A stretch of DNA of 64,000 nt from Muribaculaceae bacterium (GTDB lineage Bacteria; Bacteroidota; Bacteroidia; Bacteroidales; Muribaculaceae), in the NCBI GenBank assembly GCA_017620885.1, contig JAGAUF010000085.1, forward strand, positions 50,116 through 114,115, written 5' to 3'. Below the pieces are notes generated by a model. That model searched no databases, was not told where the DNA came from, and saw only the letters and a program-made list of their open reading frames with translations. Of this stretch, positions 7,630 through 18,038 are shown piece by piece; position 1 is the stretch's first letter; every line of letters starts with the position of its first letter. The position numbers were made by a program, and so were the translations under genes.

Positions 7630-7854
7630 GACGTTACTACGGAAGTGGTCGATTATGTTGTAGATCGTGCGCTGAGACTTGCCGTACTTGTCGGCGAGGA
7701 CATATACGCAGTACACAGTCTTGTGGTTCTGTTTCTTCATTTCACGGAACTCCTCGTAAATCTGGAGATTGTCGATGTCGTTCACACTAATCTGATTGTT
7801 TTTCAGAATTTGAAGCAGGCTGGAATTGCTTTTAATTAGTTCGTAGCAGTTCAT
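7621..7854 (-). CDS. Small helix-turn-helix protein, 77 aa
   Basis: The C-terminal half has a convincing HTH shape, VYVLADKYGKSQRTIYNII, as in small phage DNA-binding proteins; the N-terminal half is helical and polar. It follows the tape measure gene by 6 bases and is the last gene of the tail unit, so a regulatory role at the end of the late operon is possible. No partner or target is visible. Confidence 0.65.
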   Translation of the reverse strand: MNCYELIKSNSSLLQILKNNQISVNDIDNLQIYEEFREMKKQNHKTVYCVYVLADKYGKSQRTIYNIIDHFRSNVTI

Positions 7855-7860
7855 ATCGGG

Positions 7861-10800
7861 TTAGAAGTTGTCTAAGTTTTCAATCATATCTACTCTCTCT
7901 TGGGCTTCGGTAATCTCGACTACCGATACCACGGGCTTAATCTCTCTGGCGGCTTCTTTGAAGGAGTCCGTCATCATTTCAGCGTTATCCACACTCTGAT
8001 AGGAATTGGCAACCTGGATAGGCACGCCGGCACCTATACCGTTCATGGCGGCAAGAAGAGGTTCAAAGAGTCTTGTAGCTCGTGCTGTCATTACATACTC
8101 GCCGTTTGAGAGCATTGCGGGAATGCTGTCACTGGTTCCTGACCCTGGACCATTAACTTTACCACCCGTGGCAAACTTCGCGCTCTTGACCGTGGAAATG
8201 GCCGTGGCGACGTTTGCGATGACTGTTGCCACGGTCGTGGCGATTGCGGCAAGGTTGGCAGGGAACGGCAGAGACGATGCGCTTGATATACCAGACGCGA
8301 TGGCCTTACCAGTATCAATCGCAATCTGTGCCAAGGCAATTATTTTCGCGGCTTTTGCGGCGGCGGAGCCTTCTTCGCCAACAGCGTTGAGCAAACTGAT
8401 GAGGCTGTTCGACACGGCCCTTGCGGCCTGAGCTTTCGCCTGCTCATTCTTGACGTACGCATCATTGATGGCGACTTGCTTATTCAGCCATTCCTGCTTA
8501 GCGGCATTCTGCTCGGCTTGCCACTCCGCATCGGTTTGCGTCGTAAGCTGACCACGTTCCAAAAGGGCTTCATAGGCTTGTTGGGCGGCGTCTTCCTCCA
8601 TTTGGAGCTTTTCAGCCTCATAACCACCGATGTATTCGAGTTTCCTCTGGCGGTCAGCTTCCATTTCCTCGTCAGTCATGGTACGCCACCCGTCGCGGTG
8701 TAGCTGCTTCTCGGTTTCGGCTATGTCAAGCTGCTCTATTTCATTCTCGAGAACCTGCTTCTGCCTCTCGTAAATTAGTGTTTTATTGGCTTCCTCAGCT
8801 TCCTCGCGCTCTTTCTGGTATTTCTCACGGATAGCCGCAAGTGCCTCTTGACGTTCTATTTCATTCTCATAATCCTTTTCGGCTTGAGCAAGGTCAAGTT
8901 TCTCTTTTTGGTCGATAGCCTGAAGTTTCAGCTCAAGTTCTTTCTTAGTCCCTTCCTCTGCGGCAGAGAGCTTTAGCTCGATGAGTTTGGTGTTGTGCTC
9001 AATTTGTTTGCGCAGTTCCTCATCATCGAACTCCGCGATAGCCTTAGCTTTCTGCTGGCCGAGCGAATCTATAATGCTGAGGATAGCAGCCTTGCTCTGT
9101 TCAGTGAGAGTTTTATCCTCGGCAAGTTTCTTCTTGTAATCATCTATCTGACGATCATACGACAGCTCAAGCTGTTTACGACGCGTCTCGGCGGACTGTT
9201 TCGTTATCTTTAACAGTTCGTCCTCGGCTTTACGAAGAAGGTCCGCCTCAACCTTGGCGGGGTCGTAGGCAGACGAAGATTTGCTCGTCGAGCCACCCTT
9301 TCCACTACCGGTTTTCTTCGGGGGATTCTTCCCACCGCCCTTGCTGTCGCCGCTTGTAGAATTATTGGCAACTGGCTTAGCCTCCACGGGGATTTCTATT
9401 TTCGGCAACTCTTTATCGATATTAGCCCATGCTTCTTTGGTATTTTCAACTGTTTCGTTGACAATATTCTTTAGAGCTTTGCCAGATGCGCTTCTAAATT
9501 TTTCCCAGCCAGCCGAAAATGTATCCCAGTTGAGCGTAAAGGCTCCCTTAATCATGTTCGCAAGTCCTACTATCTCATCGACGATAAGGCCAAGGACATT
9601 TTTAACAACCGACCAGAGTGTTTTGAACTGTAAGCCAATGGAGGCAACTCCGACCCTAATCACGAGCGATTTGTTATACAATTCGATAAACCAGTTGCAT
9701 ACATCCACTACGCCTTTGATTATGGCTGTTATACCTTTATTGACAAATGTCTTAGCTTTGGTAGTCATAGACTCAAACGTACCTCCGGTTGCATCGAACA
9801 AAGCAGAAATAGCATTATCGAGTTCCACCTGGCTCTCTAACTGCTCTTGCTGAAGACGGCCCATTTCGCCCGATCTCTCCTTTACTTCATCGAGATTAGT
9901 ACTGATGTCTTTGAGCGTCGTAAGGTATCTGTATCCCGCATCTTCGCCAGGACCGCCGAAAATATTGGTGATGGCTTCGCCGGCAACTTGCGAGCTTTCA
10001 GGGATTTCAGACAGTTTCGTGCTGACTTTTTGCATCACTTCAAAAGTGGTAGTAGTGCCGGCTGCTAACTCCTGCTGAATCTTCTTGGAGTTGAGTCCCA
10101 GATTGTCGAGAGCTTCTGCCGTGGCAGTGGACATTTCGCGAATACGAATATTGCCCTCCTTGATGGTATCGAGCGCCTTGTTGCTTGTTACTCCCATCTT
10201 GCTCGTCTGAGACATGATGGCAACAAAACCGTCGGCACTTACGCCGGCTTCGCGGAAATAAGCCGGGAACTCTTTCAGACTATCAAGATACTGGCCGTTT
10301 GCATTGGCCCCAGATATGAAGCCATCTTGGATTTTTTTAAGCGCTTCATCAACGCTGATGCCATATTGCTGGGCATAGTTGTTCGCAGCTTCGAGAACGG
10401 TCTCAAAGTCTTGGTTGAAGGTGTCGGCGGTCGCTTGAACCTCATTCCTGAAATTCTTAAGGTCGTCGCCGGTCTTTCCGGTAAGATTACCAGTAAGTTT
10501 CGTAGCTTCTACGAGACCTTTGTTATAGTCATACCACCATTTCACAGCCATGCCCGCTGCAGCAATGCCGAGAAACGCAAGAACGTAAGGATTCGCAAGA
10601 AGCCCAGTCAGAGTCTGCCAAAGTGCTTTAGCCTTTACATTCAAACCCTCCATGACGGAGCCTGCGGAGTTTTTCGATAGGTTCTCAAGTGAGCTACCGA
10701 ACTTGGTATTGATGCCTACAAGGTCGCCGAGGGAGTCTACAAGGCCCGCACTCTGTTCTTCATGTTCCTGGATTACCTGATTGTTTTCCTCAATCTTCTT

Positions 10801-11427
10801 GTTGAGAGTTTCAATCGCATCGGCCGCACCATCAGCCGATGGGTCTATACCGGCAAGCGCACGTTTCAGTATCTCGTTAGCATCCTGCGCTTCCTCGGCA
10901 GTCTTACATTCTTTCGTTAAAGCCTCCACGAGTCCATTCGTCGCACTGGCGGCTTGGCCCATTGCATTAGGATAGTTACCAACGTTGCGGAAGAAACGTT
11001 GCGTTCCTTGCTCGGCCTCTTTGAGTTTGGTGGTGAGGTCATTTATTTGGGCTTTCAGATTCTCTCCTACTTCGCCAGTCCTGTCCGCCTCACTCAGTCG
11101 ATCATACTCGGCCGTGAGATTGGATAACTCGGCGCGCCATTGAACGAGTGAGCCGAGGTTTTCCTGCTGGGCTTTCTCTTGGTTGTTTATTTGGCGCGTG
11201 AGGGTGTTGATTGCCGTGTTCTGTTGCGTGATGAATATGCGCGTGGTCTCCACCTGGCGGGCATACTCTTCCTGCGTAATACTGCCGGCGTCCAACTCTT
11301 TCTTGAGGTCTTTCTGCCGGGCCATAGCGTCGGCAACCTCCTTGCGGTATTTCGCAATCTTATCAAGCGCGTCGCTATAACGCACCTGTATATCCAATAT
11401 CTTCGTTCTTACGTCGCTGTCAGCCAT
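7861..11427 (-). CDS. Phage tail tape measure protein, 1188 aa
   Basis: Sets the tail length and lines the tail tube. The order of parts fits the TP901-type family: N-terminal coiled coil (about 1-130), hydrophobic segment (about 280-300, ANPYVLAFLGIAAAGMAV), TP901 core (about 310-520), Gly/Lys/Ser linker (about 700-735), long Glu/Lys/Gln coiled coil (about 740-1030), hydrophobic Ala/Thr stretch (about 1040-1110) and the common tail motif GPGSGTSDSIPAMLSNGEYV. It ends the late operon, one base after its upstream neighbour; in most siphophages the tape measure comes before the tip genes, so the order here is unusual. Confidence 0.9.
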   Translation of the reverse strand: MADSDVRTKILDIQVRYSDALDKIAKYRKEVADAMARQKDLKKELDAGSITQEEYARQVETTRIFITQQNTAINTLTRQINNQEKAQQENLGSLVQWRAELSNLTAEYDRLSEADRTGEVGENLKAQINDLTTKLKEAEQGTQRFFRNVGNYPNAMGQAASATNGLVEALTKECKTAEEAQDANEILKRALAGIDPSADGAADAIETLNKKIEENNQVIQEHEEQSAGLVDSLGDLVGINTKFGSSLENLSKNSAGSVMEGLNVKAKALWQTLTGLLANPYVLAFLGIAAAGMAVKWWYDYNKGLVEATKLTGNLTGKTGDDLKNFRNEVQATADTFNQDFETVLEAANNYAQQYGISVDEALKKIQDGFISGANANGQYLDSLKEFPAYFREAGVSADGFVAIMSQTSKMGVTSNKALDTIKEGNIRIREMSTATAEALDNLGLNSKKIQQELAAGTTTTFEVMQKVSTKLSEIPESSQVAGEAITNIFGGPGEDAGYRYLTTLKDISTNLDEVKERSGEMGRLQQEQLESQVELDNAISALFDATGGTFESMTTKAKTFVNKGITAIIKGVVDVCNWFIELYNKSLVIRVGVASIGLQFKTLWSVVKNVLGLIVDEIVGLANMIKGAFTLNWDTFSAGWEKFRSASGKALKNIVNETVENTKEAWANIDKELPKIEIPVEAKPVANNSTSGDSKGGGKNPPKKTGSGKGGSTSKSSSAYDPAKVEADLLRKAEDELLKITKQSAETRRKQLELSYDRQIDDYKKKLAEDKTLTEQSKAAILSIIDSLGQQKAKAIAEFDDEELRKQIEHNTKLIELKLSAAEEGTKKELELKLQAIDQKEKLDLAQAEKDYENEIERQEALAAIREKYQKEREEAEEANKTLIYERQKQVLENEIEQLDIAETEKQLHRDGWRTMTDEEMEADRQRKLEYIGGYEAEKLQMEEDAAQQAYEALLERGQLTTQTDAEWQAEQNAAKQEWLNKQVAINDAYVKNEQAKAQAARAVSNSLISLLNAVGEEGSAAAKAAKIIALAQIAIDTGKAIASGISSASSLPFPANLAAIATTVATVIANVATAISTVKSAKFATGGKVNGPGSGTSDSIPAMLSNGEYVMTARATRLFEPLLAAMNGIGAGVPIQVANSYQSVDNAEMMTDSFKEAAREIKPVVSVVEITEAQERVDMIENLDNF

Positions 11428-11428
11428 A

Positions 11429-13510
11429 TTATTCCTCTTCGGGGAGTTTTAATAGTTCACATTTACTTATGCCTTTGCTGTCTCTGGTGATAGACACGAT
11501 AGCGAAATATGCCCCGTACTTAGCCAGATACACCGGCACCGAGTAGTCTATGTTTCTCAAATCGTGTTCATTCAGATGGAGTTTTTCTTCCACGACGATT
11601 GGGTTCTCCATAATTTTCGAGAGATATGCGTAGGATTCGTCGGAAGCTATGGTGGCAAAACCATTCCATACTTCCATACCCATCCATTCCACGCCAGTTG
11701 GGTTGCCGCCGGTCGATTGAACCAACGGCTTGATCATACCAAAGCAAGGTTTTGCCTCCTTGTTCTTAACTTCGTCGTTCTCTACATACCAGAACTTGAT
11801 TGTGTTGCCGGTTGGCAAGGACGGTGCCTTCTTATTTCTTATGTAGGGCGCATAAAAAGGAAGTTGTATGATAGTCTTGTTTTTTTCTATCACTTCATTG
11901 CCAACGTAGATGATTCCTATTCCCGATGCGTAAACATCAGTATCATCTTCCTCACCTTTGCCATCGACATTATCATTCTTCATGATGTAGTAGTTCCGCT
12001 GTCCGAAGCCACTCACTTTATATGTGGTTTTTGAGGGAAGCGCAGAATATTCGGAGGTTATTTTGTGGCTCCAATCTACAGCGTTCCCCGCGACAACATT
12101 TTCTTTCAACGCCGTATAGTATGCTGGCACTATCTCGCCGGCAGTGTTATTGGTAGGGAAAGCTCCAAGCATGAAGAATAAAGCCTTCATCAGGGTCATG
12201 CAGCTAATGTCGGGGAGATTGTTCATCAAATCCATTTCAAATTGACCGGCGCTATCCTCAGGCTCACTCCATTTGATGTTACCCGCATTTTGCGACGAAT
12301 ATAGGCGAACTTTATTACACTCCCTGATTTCGGAGCAACTGAAACGGTTTAGGCTACATGTGAACGCTAAAAACAGTGTTGCTCCCGCTGGGATTGTGAA
12401 CGAAACTCTCTCATACCCTTTCTCTTTGGAAAACTTGAAAGCCCAGCAGATAATACCTTGCGAGTCTGTCTCCATATATCGGCCTTCGATCGATGCCACA
12501 GACTCTGAGCCAATGTAAAAATTCAAAGTGGGCTTAGACCCAGCAGATTCGTTGAGATTCACGTCCCATTCATATTTATCCGGACGCCATTTGAAATTCG
12601 CCCAAAACATACCATCGGCTACTACTTCTATTGCTACTCCGCTTATGTTAGTGATACTCTCCATACGCCCGGAGCTATCTTTGTTAACTCTGAATTTCGC
12701 CGTGTCAATAGAGCCGAAGGCATTTGTCGGTGACTTGATAACATTACCTATTCCGCTCAGGCTGTCAGCAGTAGGCGTAGTCCAATACAATGAAGCTACT
12801 TCCGTCTCCACATCTTCTTGAGCATCGACGCTTATACACGGGATTACCCCGAAATTGATAATACTATGGTTATCCGTCGTATCGCCGTAGGTGTACTCGC
12901 CTCCGAGATTGAATTTAGTCCCGTATTTGGTGTTGATCAACTGGATAAGGCGATATACCGGGATAGCCGGAAGCGGAAACACTGAGTATGTATTGTACTG
13001 GTCCTTCCATCCATTTTCGGACACATATGTTAGGCCGGCATTATACAGCGGTTTAACAAAGTCAGAAGTATTTTTCCACTCCGCAATTTTAGCATTGCAA
13101 GGGCCGAATATTGGCTTCGCTACAAGAGGCAACTCTTTGATGGATATATCATCATCTTTGAGCGTCTGGAACCCGCTAATGACGCCCCATGTCATTACAG
13201 CATTGAAACACTTCTCCGTGCTTTCGACATACAGATTAGCGTTGCTGAATAAGGGAATTCCGTTCTGAAGGTACTCCGCTTTCAGTCTCCGCCTGATTTT
13301 GTTGGAGATACAGCGCACATCGTCTGCATTATCGAACACTCGGCGGTTGTTGGCTGTCAAGGGTAACTTGAACGTATAGGTGAATGAGCAAGTTATCTTC
13401 GACAAGTCGCCAAAGATGTTGCTCTTGAAATTGAGAGTTATTCCACTGGGTAAAGAGAGGTCAACTTTCAACCTCTTACCGCCGTCTATGATATACAGTT
13501 CTTCGTACAT
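11429..13510 (-). CDS. Probable tail-tip or baseplate protein, 693 aa
   Basis: Beta-rich throughout, without membrane segments, beginning MYEELYIIDGGKRLKVDLSL. Together with size and position next to the tape measure gene it fits a tail-associated (distal tail or Tal-like) protein of Bacteroidales siphophages. I see no peptidase or lysozyme motif. Three bases separate it from the preceding tail gene. The exact role is inferred from context only. Confidence 0.6.
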   Translation of the reverse strand: MYEELYIIDGGKRLKVDLSLPSGITLNFKSNIFGDLSKITCSFTYTFKLPLTANNRRVFDNADDVRCISNKIRRRLKAEYLQNGIPLFSNANLYVESTEKCFNAVMTWGVISGFQTLKDDDISIKELPLVAKPIFGPCNAKIAEWKNTSDFVKPLYNAGLTYVSENGWKDQYNTYSVFPLPAIPVYRLIQLINTKYGTKFNLGGEYTYGDTTDNHSIINFGVIPCISVDAQEDVETEVASLYWTTPTADSLSGIGNVIKSPTNAFGSIDTAKFRVNKDSSGRMESITNISGVAIEVVADGMFWANFKWRPDKYEWDVNLNESAGSKPTLNFYIGSESVASIEGRYMETDSQGIICWAFKFSKEKGYERVSFTIPAGATLFLAFTCSLNRFSCSEIRECNKVRLYSSQNAGNIKWSEPEDSAGQFEMDLMNNLPDISCMTLMKALFFMLGAFPTNNTAGEIVPAYYTALKENVVAGNAVDWSHKITSEYSALPSKTTYKVSGFGQRNYYIMKNDNVDGKGEEDDTDVYASGIGIIYVGNEVIEKNKTIIQLPFYAPYIRNKKAPSLPTGNTIKFWYVENDEVKNKEAKPCFGMIKPLVQSTGGNPTGVEWMGMEVWNGFATIASDESYAYLSKIMENPIVVEEKLHLNEHDLRNIDYSVPVYLAKYGAYFAIVSITRDSKGISKCELLKLPEEE

Positions 13511-13513
13511 GGC

Positions 13514-14953
13514 TTAAAGTGATTGAGCGTTAATACCAGGTTGTGCAAAGCTGAACTCAAGGTCGTTCAAGATATTTCCGTTACGATAATTTACGGTGCC
13601 TGCTTGTACCTGAATTGGCTGCCATATCTCGTCTCCATTCCTATCTACTCCAAGGTAGAGGTCCACAATCGGCGCCGTTAGAATGGTCACTACATACTCG
13701 TATATTTCATCAGGAAGACTGACCGCACAGCACTTGTGGGTCACGTTGCACTCGATGCTCCTGGTCCGGGTATGATTTGCAAAGTACATTCCCCCTTCGG
13801 ACTTTTCGTCCACCACTTCATCAGAGCCGAGTTTGTTCTTATATGCTATCTGTCCTTTGCGGAAGAGGAAATACTGGAGATTGCCCTGACGGTCTATCCA
13901 ACGTATGTAGTAGCCATCCTTGTCGTTACAAATCTCCATCTTTATCAGCACAAGATTCTCTCCCGTCTGGAAGAAGGTGTAGTCGAATGTGCTATCGAAC
14001 ACCGACATGAGACGAACTTCCTCCGATACACGGTATTTGATTGTGGCATTCCGCTTCGCTTTGGGGAACACCTGCTTCAACGGGATATCCTCGAAGCCAA
14101 GGTCAGAGAACATACTGCAATACACCAGTTCATCGCTGATGAATCGGTAGCGGGCATATCCGGCATCCGTTTCCAGCAAATACGTCACATTGGCAAGGGG
14201 TTTATTCCCATTGCTGTTGTCGCAGTAGTCAGCAGTATCTCCCCAGTGTTCCGTTTCGTCTCCCGTCCAATTCAGGTAGTATTTGCCGTCTTTCTTCGCT
14301 ACAAATCTCTTGGCCTGGGCGTAGTAGATTACTTCAAAGGGCAATGAGATTGTTCCAGATGTCGTGGCAGGGATTTCGGGGGCCAGCTTCTCAATCTTTT
14401 CAAAGAAGCAAACCTTCGTGTCGCGATAAATCGGCTCGTTGTTATAGACACCGCCGTCGTACTTACCGTAGAACTGTACTTCCCGATTGTATCGAAAGAG
14501 AGACACTGTGAACGGGAAATTCTTAAACCATATCAAGTTTCTCTCGTAGTATGGCTTATCCGTCTGCCTATTGAACACGCCGATATTGCCGAAGCGTTCT
14601 CCGAGTGCGAGATTTCCCCATACTACCAACGTAGTGAACGAAAATAGCAACACCGAGGCTACCTTGACAGACACTGACACCTCGATACAGCGCTGATTCT
14701 TCGGGTCATCAAACATCAGTTCAAACAAACGGCTTAGATATATCTTTGCCTGTCCCTTATACATCGAGACTTTGATGGTCTGCTCGTCAACTGTGCCCGC
14801 GCCGCTTATTCTATTTACTACAACCGTCAAGATGCCGGTAGGCCACGCAGATTGGATCTCAATGAAATTGGGATTGAAGGCGAAACATACCTCGTCCGGA
14901 TACTTTGCTACGGAGTCAGCGATATTTACGAATTTGAATGTTTCTGTTCTCAT
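13514..14953 (-). CDS. Probable tail protein, 479 aa
   Basis: A large beta-rich protein rich in Tyr, Phe and Asn, with repeated beta-strand patterns and no known enzymatic motif. It lies between a tail-completion-like gene and the larger tail-tip-like gene, and overlaps the former by ATGA. Candidate roles are distal tail protein or tube-associated protein; the sequence alone does not decide. It does not look like a portal protein. Confidence 0.55.
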   Translation of the reverse strand: MRTETFKFVNIADSVAKYPDEVCFAFNPNFIEIQSAWPTGILTVVVNRISGAGTVDEQTIKVSMYKGQAKIYLSRLFELMFDDPKNQRCIEVSVSVKVASVLLFSFTTLVVWGNLALGERFGNIGVFNRQTDKPYYERNLIWFKNFPFTVSLFRYNREVQFYGKYDGGVYNNEPIYRDTKVCFFEKIEKLAPEIPATTSGTISLPFEVIYYAQAKRFVAKKDGKYYLNWTGDETEHWGDTADYCDNSNGNKPLANVTYLLETDAGYARYRFISDELVYCSMFSDLGFEDIPLKQVFPKAKRNATIKYRVSEEVRLMSVFDSTFDYTFFQTGENLVLIKMEICNDKDGYYIRWIDRQGNLQYFLFRKGQIAYKNKLGSDEVVDEKSEGGMYFANHTRTRSIECNVTHKCCAVSLPDEIYEYVVTILTAPIVDLYLGVDRNGDEIWQPIQVQAGTVNYRNGNILNDLEFSFAQPGINAQSL

Positions 14954-15429
14954 TCTATGCTGTCGTTAATAGTCGAAACTTGGTCGAGCAGACTGATAGC
15001 CATAGCATCGCCCATCTTCTCCAGTTCCTCGTTGAGGACCGTCGTAAAGATGTCGTCGTACTGCTTGGTCCTATGAATCTTTGTGCCCTTCTTCATGATA
15101 TTGTAAGCCACCGCGCCGGCAAACGAGCGCATGGCGGTTTCCTTGCTCACGTTCTGGCCGGACTTCGCGTTGGCCGAGATACCCTTTGCCTTGGCCCAGT
15201 CCATGATGATTTCGATGAATCCCGCCGGGATAGCACCAGGACCACGCCCTTTCTCCATCACAAGGAAAGACTTGGCACCCCACAGAACGGCATGCCCGTC
15301 GCCCACCTCAACTTTGAGCGAAGCCACACTGCGGCCGCTGGCGTTACGATGACTCGCCACCATTCGCTCCGCAATACGGTTTTTGATATTCGTCAGATGT
15401 TGCCTGAGTATTTCGTTGCTATCTGCCAT
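14950..15429 (-). CDS. Head-tail joining protein, HK97 gp10-like, 159 aa
   Basis: Helical N-terminus (EILRQHLTNIKNRIAERMV), then a region with GRSVASLKVEVGDGHAVLWG and a central MEKGRGPGAIPAGF, which resembles gp10-type neck and tail-completion proteins (MExGxxP-like motif). Position immediately downstream of a tail-terminator-like gene supports the call. Assignment to the family is by pattern, not by a search. Confidence 0.6.
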   Translation of the reverse strand: MADSNEILRQHLTNIKNRIAERMVASHRNASGRSVASLKVEVGDGHAVLWGAKSFLVMEKGRGPGAIPAGFIEIIMDWAKAKGISANAKSGQNVSKETAMRSFAGAVAYNIMKKGTKIHRTKQYDDIFTTVLNEELEKMGDAMAISLLDQVSTINDSIE

Positions 15430-15440
15430 ATCCTATATGT

Positions 15441-15938
15441 TTATTCTTCAGGATTCTTGTATCCCTCATCGCAAATAGATACTCCCACTTCCTCTTCGAG
15501 AACGGGCGTAATTACTACCCCGGTCACATTCTCGTCGAGGTGGTCGTATAGAACTTGGTAAGGCAGCTTGCCATCCAACTGCGAGAAATAGCCACTCTCG
15601 TTGACCGCCTTAATGAATTTGTAGCACAGTCGCTTCATCTGCTCGATAAGAGCATCATTCTCTTCGCTCTCGAAGTCAAACTCCGTGGAGCAAAGAAAAG
15701 CAATCTGAGCTTCGGGATAGTCGCGGATCTCTTGAGCATATAAATCTACATAGAAGTCGCCCGATGGTGGGAGAACATACACAATCGTGGGCTTTGTAAT
15801 GGTATCCATTTCCACATTGAGCTTCGCCCAGTTGTAAAAACGGTACTCCACGTCCTCGCCCATCTTCTCTACGATGTCGCGTACTTTGCCCTCGACCGTG
15901 CCGAGAGTTTTATCTGTATCAAATGCCGGATTGCTCAT
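15441..15938 (-). CDS. Putative tail-terminator-like protein, 165 aa
   Basis: An alpha/beta protein with TKPTIVYVLPPSGDFYVDLY followed by a charged helix and a C-terminal beta part with acidic runs. Size and position before the gp10-like gene suggest a tail terminator or minor joining protein. No catalytic motif. The first codons overlap the stop of the upstream gene. Confidence 0.45.
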   Translation of the reverse strand: MSNPAFDTDKTLGTVEGKVRDIVEKMGEDVEYRFYNWAKLNVEMDTITKPTIVYVLPPSGDFYVDLYAQEIRDYPEAQIAFLCSTEFDFESEENDALIEQMKRLCYKFIKAVNESGYFSQLDGKLPYQVLYDHLDENVTGVVITPVLEEEVGVSICDEGYKNPEE

Positions 15939-16537
15939 TTTCTTCTTGCTTGGTTCATATATTGTTTGTGGAGGCGACGCTCATAATTGTTCTGCTCGGT
16001 ATCATTCTTCATACAGTTGTAGATGCGCACCCACGCTACCTCGCGCACCTCGTTCTGATTCGTGATACCCATGCGGCGGGCGTACCAGTCAAGGACTCCA
16101 AACGGACCGAACTGCAAGTCCTTCACGCCGGCCGAAAGCTCCTCTGAAGAGTAGTTTACTTTCAGGGATGAGAAGAGTTTGTTGATTTTCTCTATCTGGT
16201 CCTTGCAAAAGTGCATGAAGCCGAACACGTCGAACACGTTCAGCCGGTAGACCTCGACTGGATTGATGCCGAGAAGTATTCGCATACACTCTGCGGCAGG
16301 ATCCTCGGCACTCGCGGCGTTACGCAGTTCATCGAGCTTGCCGTAGCTTATAGCGAAGAGGTCTTTGGGGACTTCCTTTCCACAGATGAAGCCGGGACAT
16401 CTGGCTTTATCAAGAGTAGCCATCAGCTCGTCCTGGTGCGTCTTGCGACAACAAGGGAACAGTACCAGAAACTCCCCGTAGGTGTACCGGCGTTGTGTCC
16501 GTGTTCTGCGTTTTTTGCTATTTCGGCTCTTATTCAT
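15935..16537 (-). CDS. Hypothetical late protein, 200 aa
   Basis: Very basic N-terminus (about residues 1-17, Lys/Arg-rich), then CCRKTHQDELM and a helical body with an FGVLDWYARRMG segment. It sits between the large terminase and the joining genes, where other phages carry the portal gene, but it is far too short to be one. It could be a packaging accessory or tail-assembly chaperone; nothing in the sequence decides this. Confidence 0.6.
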   Translation of the reverse strand: MNKSRNSKKRRTRTQRRYTYGEFLVLFPCCRKTHQDELMATLDKARCPGFICGKEVPKDLFAISYGKLDELRNAASAEDPAAECMRILLGINPVEVYRLNVFDVFGFMHFCKDQIEKINKLFSSLKVNYSSEELSAGVKDLQFGPFGVLDWYARRMGITNQNEVREVAWVRIYNCMKNDTEQNNYERRLHKQYMNQARRK

Positions 16538-16602
16538 ATCACAAAGTTACTTACATTACTCCGGGTGATACCCAGACGTTTGTGATTACTAACTGCATGA
16601 TT

Positions 16603-17964
16603 TTATTCAGTGCTGTACGACTTGATTGCCATCTTCGCTCCATTTGTCGGCTTGGTCCGGCGGAAGAACATATTCATCATAAGTGCGTCCATGTAGTCAG
16701 GAGAACGACCTATGATAATCTTCATAGTTTCTTTCGGAATGATACCCTTGCGGCGCACATCATTGTCAATGTACGCCTGCTTAAGGGCACCCAGCTCCTC
16801 CATCAGTCTTTCGCGTTGCTCGTCGGTACAGATTACACGAATTTTGCGCTCGTTGATAAGCTCGGCCAGTTTGAAGTAGCACTCGGCTCGCAGGTTTTCA
16901 TACTTGGCTCGGTTGTTGGGCTGACCTCCGCCGTGAAATTCCTTAATGCCAGGCAAGAAACTCTCCAAATAGCTACCAACACCGTCGGCATCGACTATCG
17001 TGTAAGAGCGAGGAACCTTCTCTTTCTTGAGAACATCGCGCAGAGTTTCGTAAACCTGCTTACCGGGAGAATAGACCTCATCGACAACGATACGGCATAC
17101 ATTTCCTTCCCATACAGTTACGATAAACCTATCATGCCCTTTCAAGGCTATGTCGGCCGAGCAAGACCTCGCAGGCTTGGGGAGAATATGCTCATTCGTG
17201 AAGAGGTCGTTGATCGCATCGAAATCGCAGAGCGTCGCCGGGTCGTCATCATATTCAAAATTGCCAAAGTATAGACGCTGCACTGTAATTTTGTCCGCTT
17301 TGAGCAAGTTGTCAATGTAAGCCTGGTCTACATGAGGATTGTCAAGAGGCAGGGATTTAATGAAGCGTCGGTGCGGCGCCATAGTTCCCATCTTCGCCGG
17401 CTTCACAAAGTCAGTGTATATCCAGTTACGGCGGGGGTTACAAGTGTAGAGGGCTTTCGGGATGGTATGCCATCTGGTGCCGTCTGGATTCTTGCCGCTG
17501 AGAACGGAGAAACGTCCTTTGAGAACCGAGATAGCCTTTGCGCATATCTGCTGGGCTTCGTCTATGAAACAGTCCGTGATACCATAGGAACCGAGACGGT
17601 CATACTCCGGGTCGGAGGGCATGAGCTTCAGGTCGCGAAAATATATCACGCTTCCGTTGGAGAAATTGGCTATCAGTCGCGTCGAGTTGAATTCTACCAC
17701 AGAGTTCAGGCGTAAGTCTGTCAAAACCTCAAAAAAAGTAACGACAGTCGTATCGCGTAGCTTCACACTCTCTTCTCGACAGATGAAGCCTACGGATCCG
17801 GCCATCGTTATTCTCCGCAGTATTTGCCATAGGCAACCGAGATAGGTCTTGCCTCCACGCGCTCCGCCACCATACAACACCTCGGACACCTCACTATCGT
17901 CGGGAGACAGATAGTCAAGTGCCTGAGCTTGCTTGCTGAAAACGTGGACCTCGACCGCACTCAT
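16603..17964 (-). CDS. terL: Terminase large subunit, 453 aa
   Basis: ATP-driven DNA packaging motor with a nuclease domain. Walker A is GGGARGGKTY (about residue 32-41), Walker B/Glu is DCFIDEAQ (about 130-137). The C-terminal RNase H-like nuclease has Asp residues in ADIALKGHD (about 270), VDADGVG (about 325) and DYMDAL (about 428). Full-length for the family. It is not directly beside its small partner: a SNF2 helicase and two HTH genes lie between them. Confidence 0.93.
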   Translation of the reverse strand: MSAVEVHVFSKQAQALDYLSPDDSEVSEVLYGGGARGGKTYLGCLWQILRRITMAGSVGFICREESVKLRDTTVVTFFEVLTDLRLNSVVEFNSTRLIANFSNGSVIYFRDLKLMPSDPEYDRLGSYGITDCFIDEAQQICAKAISVLKGRFSVLSGKNPDGTRWHTIPKALYTCNPRRNWIYTDFVKPAKMGTMAPHRRFIKSLPLDNPHVDQAYIDNLLKADKITVQRLYFGNFEYDDDPATLCDFDAINDLFTNEHILPKPARSCSADIALKGHDRFIVTVWEGNVCRIVVDEVYSPGKQVYETLRDVLKKEKVPRSYTIVDADGVGSYLESFLPGIKEFHGGGQPNNRAKYENLRAECYFKLAELINERKIRVICTDEQRERLMEELGALKQAYIDNDVRRKGIIPKETMKIIIGRSPDYMDALMMNMFFRRTKPTNGAKMAIKSYSTE

Positions 17965-18038
17965 TCACTGCTGATATTTTGACAACTTTAGCCTATTTCA
18001 TGGATACTGTAAAATTTGTAAATACTCGACGTAAGACA

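Noticed and set aside
13736-14347. Rightward ORF of 203 codons over the tail gene
   Set aside because: Antisense shadow of the leftward tail protein; no leader or promoter.
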